Shown: positions 56,825-64,000 of the stretch, in pieces | Layout: every line of letters begins with the position of its first letter | Numbering within the stretch: position 1 is the stretch's first letter | Assembly: GCF_003063265.1 (NCBI RefSeq) | Contig: NZ_NERU01000020.1 | Location: 18,974-82,973, forward strand | Direction: 5' to 3' | DNA: 64,000 bases | Origin: Limnohabitans sp. WS1 | GTDB taxonomy: Bacteria; Pseudomonadota; Gammaproteobacteria; Burkholderiales; Burkholderiaceae_C | Notes under the pieces: generated by a model | What the model saw: the letters and a program-made list of their open reading frames with translations, nothing else | What the model was told of the DNA's origin: nothing | Database searches by the model: none | Program-made: the position numbers and the translations under genes

Positions 56825-57014
56825 GAGGCTCTTCTTTTGGCGCATTTGGCGCCATAAACAGCCAAAACGGCCATGCATCGCTCAAAAAACCATGGCGGAG
56901 ACCGTGAAAAAAGCATCCACACCCACCGTGTTCAAGCCTGTGGATAAGCCCTAGGACAACTGCGCCAAGGCGCATGGGGACTGTGCTGGCGAGGAGCGCC
57001 TAAAAAATAGGCAA
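56698..57014. repeat. Segmental duplication, right copy
   Basis: Partner of the segment at 54707-55024; includes the antitoxin start and ~190 bases upstream. It ends close to the 3' end of the YgiQ gene and marks the right edge of the toxin-antitoxin island. Confidence 0.85.
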
Positions 57015-57071
57015 ATCAATAACCGCCTGAGACCCCAGAATAATCAGTGCCCAATCAACGGAAGTTGAAAG

Positions 57072-59456
57072 TCAGCCTTTTTTGCGTGGCGGCAACCCCG
57101 TGTGCTGAGTCAGCAACTGCCCCTTCTTAGGCTGCCCCATGCGCTTGGGCGCTGTCGACAAAGACACCGACGACTTCGCCCCTGCACCCGTGCTGTTTTT
57201 GCGGCGGGCGCTTTTGTAACCGTCTTCGGCCAACGGCTGCCAGTTGGGGATCAAATGGTGTTTGCCATTGCCGATCAAATCGGCCCGGCCCATGGCCTTG
57301 AGCGCTTCGCGCAACAGCGGCCAGTTGTTCGAGTCGTGGTAGCGCAAAAACGCTTTGTGCAGGCGGCGGCGTTTGTCGCCTTTGACCACGTCCACTTTTT
57401 CGCTGTCGCGGGTGATTTTGCGCAGCGGGTTGCGGGTGGAGTGGTACATGGCCGTGGCCGTGGCCATGGGGCTGGGGTAGAAGGTTTGCACCTGGTCGGC
57501 CCGGAAACCGTTCTTTTTGAGCCAGATGGCCAGGTTCATCATGTCTTCGTCGCTGGTGCCCGGGTGGGCGGCGATGAAGTACGGGATGAGGAACTGCTTT
57601 TTGCCGACCTCTTCGCTGTACTTGTCGAACATCGACTTGAAGCGGTCGTAGGTGCCGATGCCCGGCTTCATCATCTTGGACAGCGGGCCGCCCTCGGTGT
57701 GCTCGGGTGCAATCTTGAGGTAGCCGCCCACATGGTGCTGCACCAGTTCTTTCACATATTCGGGCGACTGCACGGCCAGGTCATAGCGCAGGCCAGAGCC
57801 GATCAGGATCTTCTTGATGCCCTTGAGGTTGCGTGCCCGGCGGTACATGTTGATCAGCGGGCCGTGGTCGGTGGTCAGGTTCTGGCAGATGCCGGGGAAC
57901 ACGCAGCTGGGTTTGCGGCAGGCCGATTCGATCTCGGGGCTGCGGCAGCCCAGGCGGTACATGTTGGCCGTGGGGCCGCCAAGGTCAGAGATGACGCCGG
58001 TGAAGCCTTTGACCTTGTCGCGGATGTCTTCCACCTCGCGGATGACCGATTCTTCGGAGCGGCTTTGGATGATGCGCCCTTCGTGCTCGGTGATGGAGCA
58101 AAAGGTGCAGCCGCCAAAGCAGCCGCGCATGATGTTCACGGAAAAGCGGATCATTTCCCACGCGGGGATTTTGGTCGCGTGGTCATGGCTGCCGTTTTCG
58201 TCGGCGTAGCGCGGGTGCGGGCTGCGGGCATACGGCAGGTCAAACACATGGTCCATCTCGGCGGTGGTGAGCGGGATGGGCGGCGGTGTGATCCACACGT
58301 CGCGGGCGGTGTGGCCTTCACCGTGCGCTTGCACCAGGCAGCGGGCGTTGCCGGGGTTGGTTTCCAGGTGCAGCACGCGGTTGGCGTGGGCATAGAGCAC
58401 GGCGTCTTGCTTGACCTGCTCGTAGCTGGGCAGGCGGATCACACTCTTGTCGCGGGGCGGGACTTTGTGGGTGCCTTTACCACGCAGCGCAGGGTTGGGC
58501 ACAAAGGTGAGCGGCTGGATGATGGGCTCAATAGCGGCTTGCACGGTGCGGGCCTGGGCCACGGCGGCGGACAAGTCGGCTTCGACGTTTTTGGCGTTGT
58601 GGCCCTCGGCCACTTCTTTGGCTTCTTCCTCACGCGCACAGGTCGCGCCCTGCTCCCGCGCCTGATCCGAAATCATCAAATACGGGTTGATGTGGGCCTC
58701 AACGTGGCCGGGCGTGTCCACACTGGTGGAGTCAATCTCGAACCAGCCTTCTGGCGTCTCGCGGCGCACAAAAGCGGTGCCGCGCACGTCGGTGATCTGC
58801 TGCACCGGCTCCCGGGCGGCCAGGCGGTGGGCGATTTCGACAATCGCCCGCTCGGCGTTGCCATACAAGAGCAAGTCGCACTTGCTGTCCACCACCACCG
58901 AGCGGCGCACTTTGTCAGACCAGTAGTCGTAATGCGCGATGCGGCGCAAGCTGCCTTCGATGCCGCCGAGTACGATGGGCACTTCGGGGAAGGCTTCGCG
59001 GCAGCGCTGGCTGTAGACGATGGCCGCGCGGTCGGGCCGCTTGCCGCCCACGTCGCCCGGGGTGTAGGCGTCATCGGTGCGGATTTTGCGGTCCGCCGTG
59101 TAGCGGTTGATCATAGAGTCCATGTTGCCGCTGGTCACGCCCCAAAACAGGTTGGGTTGGCCCAGAGCCTTGAAGGCTTCGGCGCTGGTCCAGTCGGGCT
59201 GGGCGATGATGCCGACCCTAAAACCCTGGTTTTCCAGCATGCGGCCGATCACGGCCATGCCAAAGCTGGGGTGGTCTACATAAGCGTCGCCCGTGACCAG
59301 CACGATGTCGCAGCTGTCCCAGCCCAGTTGGGTCATTTCCTCGCGGCTCATCGGCAAAAACGGGGCCGTGCCAAAGCGCTGCGCCCAGTATTTGCGGTAA
59401 CTGGTCAGCGGTTTGGCGTCACGCGGGAAGAAAGAGACGTCGACAAAAGCGTTCAT
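57072..59456 (-). CDS. YgiQ family radical SAM protein
   Basis: This 794-residue protein has the radical SAM cluster motif in CFGGCTFCSITEHEGR near residue 440 (CxxxCxxC as in the YgiQ/UPF0313 family). It has the B12-binding-like N-terminal part (DIVLVTGDAYVDHPSFGMAV) and the C-terminal extension with IPYFIAAHPGTSDEDM. The reaction of this family is unknown. It is transcribed alone; a divergent gap with one palindromic element lies upstream. Confidence 0.93.
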   Translation of the reverse strand: MNAFVDVSFFPRDAKPLTSYRKYWAQRFGTAPFLPMSREEMTQLGWDSCDIVLVTGDAYVDHPSFGMAVIGRMLENQGFRVGIIAQPDWTSAEAFKALGQPNLFWGVTSGNMDSMINRYTADRKIRTDDAYTPGDVGGKRPDRAAIVYSQRCREAFPEVPIVLGGIEGSLRRIAHYDYWSDKVRRSVVVDSKCDLLLYGNAERAIVEIAHRLAAREPVQQITDVRGTAFVRRETPEGWFEIDSTSVDTPGHVEAHINPYLMISDQAREQGATCAREEEAKEVAEGHNAKNVEADLSAAVAQARTVQAAIEPIIQPLTFVPNPALRGKGTHKVPPRDKSVIRLPSYEQVKQDAVLYAHANRVLHLETNPGNARCLVQAHGEGHTARDVWITPPPIPLTTAEMDHVFDLPYARSPHPRYADENGSHDHATKIPAWEMIRFSVNIMRGCFGGCTFCSITEHEGRIIQSRSEESVIREVEDIRDKVKGFTGVISDLGGPTANMYRLGCRSPEIESACRKPSCVFPGICQNLTTDHGPLINMYRRARNLKGIKKILIGSGLRYDLAVQSPEYVKELVQHHVGGYLKIAPEHTEGGPLSKMMKPGIGTYDRFKSMFDKYSEEVGKKQFLIPYFIAAHPGTSDEDMMNLAIWLKKNGFRADQVQTFYPSPMATATAMYHSTRNPLRKITRDSEKVDVVKGDKRRRLHKAFLRYHDSNNWPLLREALKAMGRADLIGNGKHHLIPNWQPLAEDGYKSARRKNSTGAGAKSSVSLSTAPKRMGQPKKGQLLTQHTGLPPRKKG

Positions 59457-59675
59457 GGGCTGGGCACTCGGGATAACCCGCTAGTGTAGGGGTTTGGGGG
59501 TGGGCTCACGGGGCTGGTGGGTATTGCCGACCATTTGGCCCTACCGTAAAGCCCGTAGCTGCTTGACCTTATTGATCCGACTCTGTGGAGATGGAAGTGA
59601 AATGCCTGTCTGGGACTTAACAGTCAGCGATGCCACCTTTGTGGAATCCCTGCTCTCAAGAAGTGACCGCCTTTT

Positions 59676-59747
59676 GTGGGAGCCCCGCCCCCGGGGCGAT
59701 GGGTGGTGGTCTGCGAGGCTCCTTCGCGGCGAGGGCGCCGCTCCCAC
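59676..59747. repeat. Single palindromic element between ygiQ-type and DUF748 genes
   Basis: Arms GTGGGAGC and GCTCCCAC pair perfectly; both arms carry the compensating G/C change relative to GTAGGAGC/GCTCCTAC. Inside are GCCCCGCCCCCGGGGC and CGGCGAGGGCGCCG. The 409-base gap (59457-59865) is divergent and holds nothing else I recognise; short frames in it look accidental. Confidence 0.88.
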
Positions 59748-59865
59748 AAAAAAGCATTCATACAAACATCATCGGGCCGAATCAATAAAACAAGGCCTCC
59801 AACCCAGTGCGTGGTAAAGCACTTGGAGTGGGACAATCCCAAACTTGTTCATCCAGAAACAAAAA

Positions 59866-62800
59866 ATGACGACTCACAGGGAATGGTGGCTGGGCCTCAC
59901 GCGGCGGCTCCACACAGGGCGTGTGCCCAAAATCTTGGCCTGTTTGCTGGCAGGCTGGGTCTTGCTCTTGGCCTTGGGCTATTTTGTGGTGCCGCCGCTG
60001 GCCCGCTCGGTGTTGGCCACGCAGCTGGGCAAGGCCTTGGGGCGCGATGTGGTCATCGAACGTGTCGCGATCAACCCTCTGGATTTGTCGGTGGATGTGC
60101 TGGGGCTGTCCATCAAAGACCAGGCTGGCGCGGAGCAATTGGGCTTTGCGCAATTGCACATCGACCTGTCGAGCGCTTCTGTGGCGCAAGCGGGGATCGT
60201 GGTCGATCAAATTCACTTGCGCGCCCCGCGTGTGGCCATCACGCGCTTGGCCGATGGGCGCTACGACATCTCGGACTGGCTGGACCGCTGGGCCAGCGGG
60301 GCAGCAACCGAGTCAGGCCCCCTGCCCCGCTTTTCTTTGAACAACATCCAGATCACGGACGGCCAGTTGGTGTTCGACGACCGCCCCAAGGGGGTTCGGC
60401 ACACGGCCGAGGCGGTGACGTTCAGTTTGCCTTTTATCTCCAGCCTGCCTTACAAGGCCGATGTGTTTGTGTTGCCGGCCTTGTCGGCGGTGGTGGATGG
60501 CTCGCCCTTGGCGCTGCAGGGGCGCAGCCTGCCCTTTGCCAAGTCGCACAGCAGCTCGCTGAAGATCGAGCTCGACAAGTTCGACCTGTCCCAACTTCAA
60601 GCTTATTGGCCCAGCAGCCTGCCCTTGCGCCTGAAATCGGGCCAACTGGCCACCCGCTTGAGCGTGAACTTTGCCCAATTGGCCGATGGCGCACCTTCGC
60701 TGAGCGTGAGTGGTACGGCGCAATGGCAGGGGCTGGCCATGACAGACGCCGCGGGCAAGCCTTGGCTGGGGCTGGAGGCACTCGATGTGCAACTTGATAC
60801 ATCCAACCCCTTGCAACAGCTGTGGCAGCTGGCGCAATTGGAGGTGCGGGGTTTGCGCCTGGGACAAGACACACCCGATGCACCTTTGCGTGTGCAAAAT
60901 CTGTCGGCGCGGCAAGTGCAGGCCGACCTGCAGGCCCATCGCATCGATGCCGAGGCCCTGCAAGGCTCGGGCATCGTGGCCCGCATGGCCCGGGCTGCCG
61001 ATGGCACCGTGACATGGCTGCCAGAGCTTGGCTCAAGCAAGTCGACTGCGGGGGCGGCACCATCCAACAAGTTGGGCAGTCCTGTCTGGTCGGGCCTGGT
61101 GGGTCAACTGAACCTGGATGAAGTTGGGCTGCGCTTTGAAGACCACACTTTGTCGCCTGCGGCGGTACAAGAGCTGACACAAGCGAGCTTGTCGGGCACG
61201 AAACTGGACATCCACCCCGGGCGCGAAAAGGCCTTTGCACTGAACGCCACGCTCAACCAGACCGGCCAAATCAAGGCCAGCGGATCGGTGCAGCTGCAGC
61301 CACTGACGGTGCGTCTGGCGCTGGAAACCCAGGCTTTGCCGGTGGTGCCAATGCAAGGCTACGTGGCGCCCTACCTGAACACATCCATCGCGCAGGGCCT
61401 GTTCTCCAACAAGGGCACCTTGGAGGTTCGCCAGCCCGCCGACAAGCTCTGGGTCAGCTACAAGGGCGGGCTGACACTGGGCCAGTTTCGCGCTGTGGAC
61501 CAGGCCAACAGCACGGATTTTTTGAGGTGGAAATCGCTGTACTTTGGCGGTGTGGACTTTCAGCTGGAACCCGCTCGGCTGAACATCGGCGAAATCGCTC
61601 TGTCCGACTTTTACTCGCGGCTGATCCTCAACCCGCAAGGACAGCTCAACCTGGCAGGCATTCTGCGCAATCCGGCCAGCCCCGACACTGGCACCAGCCG
61701 GCCTGCCGCATCACCCCCCGCTGTGGCCATGCCCATTCAAATCGCCAAAGTCACCCTGCAAAACGGGCGCGTGGATTTTTCTGACCGCTTCGTCAAACCC
61801 AACTACTCGGCCACCGTCACCCAGCTGAGCGGCAGCGTCAAGGGCTTGTCCACGACCCCCGACACCCTGGCCGATCTGGACCTGCGTGGCCACTATGCCA
61901 GCAACGCGCCGGTGCAAATTGCGGCCCGCTTCAATCCGCTGACAGAGAAAAAGTTCTTGGACCTTCAAGGCAAAATTTCCGACATCGATTTGGTCGATTT
62001 CTCGCCTTATTCGGGCAAATTCGCGGGCTACAACATCAGCAAAGGCAAGCTGTCCATGGACGCCACTTATAAGCTGCAGGACCGTCAGCTCACCGCACAA
62101 AACCGGCTCGTGATTGACCAACTGACCTTTGGCGACAAGGTAGAAAGCCCGGATGCCACCCAGTTGCCCGTGCAACTGGCCATCGCCTTGCTCAAAAATA
62201 ACCGGGGGCAAATCGACATCCAGTTGCCCATTGCTGGCTCGCTGGACGACCCCCAATTTTCCGTCGGAGGTTTGATCTTCAAGGTTATCGGCAACCTGTT
62301 TGTCAAGGCCGTCACCTCACCCTTTGCGTTGCTGGGCTCGCTGTTTGGCGACAGCCAAGAGTTGTCGCAGCTGAACTTTGCACCCGGCCGCGCCAGCTTG
62401 GACGAGGCCGCTGTGCAAAAGCTGCAAACCCTGTCCAAGGCCATGCGTGAACGCGAAGGGTTGAACCTGGAAATCACCGCTGGCAGCGACAGCGCCATGG
62501 ACCCGGAAGGCCTCAAACGGGCCCTGCTGGAGCGGGCTGTGCTCAGCGAAAAACGCAAAGACATGAGCCCATCACAGCGCGAGAACATGCCCTTGGCCGA
62601 CATGCGACTGGACGGCAGCGAGTACCCGACCTACCTGGCCCGCGCCTACCAACAAGCCAAGTTCCCCAAACCCCGCAACGTGCTGGGCCAGACCCAAGTG
62701 CTGTCGGTAGAGGACATGGAAAAGCTGATGTTGGCCAACCTGGCGGTGGGCGATGATGAATTGCGCACCCTGGCCACACGCCGAGCGCAGGTGGTGCAAG

Positions 62801-62925
62801 GCTGGCTGGTACAACAAGGCCAGGTCCCTTTGAGCCGGATTTTTCTCTTGCCCATCCAAGTCAACACCTCGGCCAAGGGCGGCAATGACACGGGCTACCA
62901 CCGTGTGAATTTTTCCTTGCGCTGA
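59866..62925 (+). CDS. DUF748/AsmA-like envelope protein
   Basis: This 1019-residue protein has a single N-terminal membrane segment (ILACLLAGWVLLLALGYFVV near residue 25), followed by the DUF748 pattern LGKALGRDVVIERVAINPLD and a long repetitive beta-rich periplasmic part. The C-terminal ~180 residues have an OmpA-like flavour (LNFAPGRASLDEAAVQKLQT). Members of the AsmA/DUF748 group span the periplasm and are linked to lipid transport or envelope integrity. The start is taken as the ATG at 59866; an in-frame TTG 21 bases earlier is possible. yigZ follows after 36 bases. Confidence 0.88.
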   Translation: MTTHREWWLGLTRRLHTGRVPKILACLLAGWVLLLALGYFVVPPLARSVLATQLGKALGRDVVIERVAINPLDLSVDVLGLSIKDQAGAEQLGFAQLHIDLSSASVAQAGIVVDQIHLRAPRVAITRLADGRYDISDWLDRWASGAATESGPLPRFSLNNIQITDGQLVFDDRPKGVRHTAEAVTFSLPFISSLPYKADVFVLPALSAVVDGSPLALQGRSLPFAKSHSSSLKIELDKFDLSQLQAYWPSSLPLRLKSGQLATRLSVNFAQLADGAPSLSVSGTAQWQGLAMTDAAGKPWLGLEALDVQLDTSNPLQQLWQLAQLEVRGLRLGQDTPDAPLRVQNLSARQVQADLQAHRIDAEALQGSGIVARMARAADGTVTWLPELGSSKSTAGAAPSNKLGSPVWSGLVGQLNLDEVGLRFEDHTLSPAAVQELTQASLSGTKLDIHPGREKAFALNATLNQTGQIKASGSVQLQPLTVRLALETQALPVVPMQGYVAPYLNTSIAQGLFSNKGTLEVRQPADKLWVSYKGGLTLGQFRAVDQANSTDFLRWKSLYFGGVDFQLEPARLNIGEIALSDFYSRLILNPQGQLNLAGILRNPASPDTGTSRPAASPPAVAMPIQIAKVTLQNGRVDFSDRFVKPNYSATVTQLSGSVKGLSTTPDTLADLDLRGHYASNAPVQIAARFNPLTEKKFLDLQGKISDIDLVDFSPYSGKFAGYNISKGKLSMDATYKLQDRQLTAQNRLVIDQLTFGDKVESPDATQLPVQLAIALLKNNRGQIDIQLPIAGSLDDPQFSVGGLIFKVIGNLFVKAVTSPFALLGSLFGDSQELSQLNFAPGRASLDEAAVQKLQTLSKAMREREGLNLEITAGSDSAMDPEGLKRALLERAVLSEKRKDMSPSQRENMPLADMRLDGSEYPTYLARAYQQAKFPKPRNVLGQTQVLSVEDMEKLMLANLAVGDDELRTLATRRAQVVQGWLVQQGQVPLSRIFLLPIQVNTSAKGGNDTGYHRVNFSLR

Positions 62926-62961
62926 ACACTTCAGGCATTTTTTTGCACACTTGACCTGTCC

Positions 62962-63564
62962 ATGGCCTTCTCTCTCGCTCAAACTGCACACCACGAACTG
63001 GTCATCAAAAAAAGCCGCTTCATCGCCTGCGTCGAACCCGTGGCTGGCCGCGAAGAAGCCCAAGCCCGAGTGGCCCAGCTCAAAGCCGAGCACCCGGACG
63101 CGGCCCATGTGTGCTGGGCACTGCTGGCTGGGGGCCAATCGGCGGCCAACGACGATGGCGAGCCCGGCGGCACGGCTGGACGCCCGATGCTGGACGTGCT
63201 GCGGCACCAGGACCTGCAAGGCGTGATGGCCTCGGTGGTGCGTTACTTTGGTGGCGTCAAGCTGGGCGCGGGTGGTCTGGTGCGGGCGTACACCGATGCG
63301 GTGGCGCAGGCGCTGCTGACGGCCGAAAAAATTCCCTTGATTCAAAAAACCGAACTCGCCTGCAGCGTGCCCTATGCACTGGAAGGCCTGGTGCGCCGCG
63401 AGGTCGAACTGGCCCAAGCCCAGTTGCAAGAGGTCACGCATGGCAGCGTGGTCACTTTGCGCTTTGCCCTGCCCGCCTCTGACGCAGCAGCACTGATGCA
63501 CCGGCTGAGCGAAAGCGGCCGGGGACAGCTGGTCTGGCTCAGGGATGACACCCAAGCCTGTTAA
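62962..63564 (+). CDS. YigZ/IMPACT family protein
   Basis: This 200-residue protein carries the UPF0029/IMPACT N-terminal domain, with ELVIKKSRFIACVEPV near the start, NDDGEPGGTAGRPMLDVLR and the signature RYFGGVKLGAGGLVRAY. The C-terminal DUF1949-like part (ELACSVPYALEGLVRREVEL) is also present. The function in bacteria is unclear; links to translation regulation or proline-peptide handling come from relatives. It is probably cotranscribed with the DUF748 gene. Confidence 0.92.
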   Translation: MAFSLAQTAHHELVIKKSRFIACVEPVAGREEAQARVAQLKAEHPDAAHVCWALLAGGQSAANDDGEPGGTAGRPMLDVLRHQDLQGVMASVVRYFGGVKLGAGGLVRAYTDAVAQALLTAEKIPLIQKTELACSVPYALEGLVRREVELAQAQLQEVTHGSVVTLRFALPASDAAALMHRLSESGRGQLVWLRDDTQAC

Positions 63565-63574
63565 TAAGGCCCAA

Positions 63575-63597
63575 AGATGTTGGCATCTCGCTTTTTT
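63575..63597 (+). terminator. Weak intrinsic terminator after the yigZ gene
   Basis: AGATG-TTGG-CATCT forms a 5-bp stem, followed three bases later by six T residues. The stem is short, so efficiency may be low. The palindromic elements directly downstream might reinforce it. Confidence 0.45.
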
Positions 63598-63854
63598 GTG
63601 TGAGCGACGCCCCCGTCGCGAAAAGCCTTGCAGACCACCCCCCATCGCCCCGGGGGCGGGGCTCCCACAAAAGGCTGACATTCCCCTTGTAGGAGCGACG
63701 CCCTCGTCGCGATAAGCCTCGCAGACCACCACCCCCATCGCCCCGAGGGCGGGGCTCCTACAAAAGGCTGACATTCCCCATGTAGGAGCGACGCCCTCGT
63801 CGCGATAAGCCTCGCAGACCACCACCCCCATCGCCCCGAGGGCGGGGCTCCTAC
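63598..63854. repeat. Three palindromic elements after the yigZ gene
   Basis: Units begin at about 63598, 63689 and 63782 (91-93 base period), in the same orientation as the 36-kb array. The first hairpin is GCGACGCCCTCGTCGC (CCCC in the first copy), the second GCCCCGAGGGCGGGGC, with closing arm GCTCCTAC. The linker is AAAGGCTGACATTCCCC. A fourth linker copy follows the third unit and is then interrupted by the group II intron. Confidence 0.93.
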
Positions 63855-63875
63855 AAAAGGCTGACATTCCCCATG

Positions 63876-64000
63876 ATAGGGGTAGGAAAGGCCAAGGCCT
63901 CCCCTCCCTCCGAACCGTGCGTGCAGTTTTCCCGCACACGGCTCTCCAGTCAGTGGTTTCCTCATCGGGATTGGCTCGCTTGCATTCGGGCCTGCGTCAT
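63876..64000 (-). mobile_element. Group II intron, 3' end (domains V and VI), continuing beyond the window
   Basis: On the minus strand the sequence runs from the right edge through the end of domain IV (ACCACTGACTGGA), domain V, a G-rich linker, then domain VI, whose strands GGGGAGG and CCTACCCC pair around a bulged A. That A lies 7 bases before the proposed 3' end CCTACCCCTAT at 63876, the correct spacing for a branch point. The reverse transcriptase/maturase gene would lie to the right, outside the window. The 3' exon is the linker of a palindromic element (CATGGGGAATGTCAGCC). Confidence 0.85.
63912..63944 (-). ncRNA. Group II intron domain V
   Basis: The 33-base hairpin has a lower stem of GAGCCGTG with CACGGTTC (one G-U pair), the 2-base bulge CG, an upper stem TGCGG with CTGCA, and a GAAA-type loop. 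AGC at positions 2-4 is the catalytic triad. This is a complete and canonical domain V; the AGC triad (not CGC) argues against intron class C. Confidence 0.9.

Noticed and set aside
57102..59489. A 795-codon plus-strand frame opposite the YgiQ gene
   Set aside because: Mirror of the real gene over its whole length; composition is Val/Ala/Gly/His-rich, without motifs.
59494..59817. A 107-residue plus-strand frame between the YgiQ and DUF748 genes
   Set aside because: It runs through the palindromic element (repeat-type peptide WEPRPRGDGWW) and has no recognisable domain or ribosome site.
63561..63965. A 134-residue minus-strand frame at the right edge
   Set aside because: It is formed by the palindromic elements and the group II intron's domains V and VI, which are RNA structure, not coding.

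Overview
The window looks like chromosomal DNA from a betaproteobacterium of the order Burkholderiales, most likely a Comamonadaceae member such as Limnohabitans or Rhodoferax. The basis is the GC-rich coding bias, a Bug-type (TctC) solute-binding protein, the style of the housekeeping proteins (AlaS, large PurL, GlnD, GluQ, YgiQ, SWIM/SNF2 helicase) and the short palindromic intergenic repeats. The taxon is inferred from gene style; I could not run a search.

Layout. Positions 1-2502 hold the 3' part of a serine-glyoxylate-type aminotransferase, a Bug periplasmic binding protein and a crotonase-fold enzyme that lacks both usual catalytic glutamates. A nine-copy array of ~92-bp palindromic elements (2540-3350) fills the gap before the convergent alaS. 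Positions 6191-29707 are one reading frame for a 7838-residue type-I-secreted RTX/BapA-like adhesin: an N-terminal Bap-type prefix, VCBS and cadherin-like domains, more than 40 Ig-like domains in nested repeats, an RTX region and a C-terminal secretion signal. A trypsin-like serine protease lipoprotein is divergently transcribed from the same AT-rich promoter region. No type I exporter is present in the window.

31262-36213 carries a flavodoxin-like/pirin operon with a divergent LysR regulator, a renalase-like flavoprotein, gluQ and a glycine-zipper lipoprotein. A six-copy array of the palindromic element (36242-36769) separates these from a SWIM/SNF2 helicase and purL on the minus strand. A ParD/ParE-type toxin-antitoxin pair follows, then a tightly overlapped gntR-phyH-SAF oxidoreductase operon, then map-glnD.

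52121-57014 is a small accessory island of toxin-antitoxin modules, intact and decayed: a ParD-like/zeta pair, two further ParD-like copies in different stages of decay, a PIN/ribbon-helix-helix pair, a truncated HigB-type toxin before an XRE antitoxin, an intact higBA pair, and a RhuM-like N-terminal fragment. Core genes resume with a YgiQ radical SAM protein, a DUF748/AsmA-like envelope protein and a YigZ/IMPACT protein. The right edge holds three more palindromic elements and the 3' end of a minus-strand group II intron (domain V, domain VI and 3' splice site) that appears to have inserted into such an element.

The main themes are: (1) a palindromic element family with about 21 copies at five intergenic sites, whose paired arms change together and which also hosts a group II intron; (2) a giant adhesin whose Ig array carries one unpaired cysteine per domain in at least 18 domains and evolves by duplication of ~2.38-kb supermodules; (3) a toxin-antitoxin island that preserves successive stages of decay of one duplicated locus.
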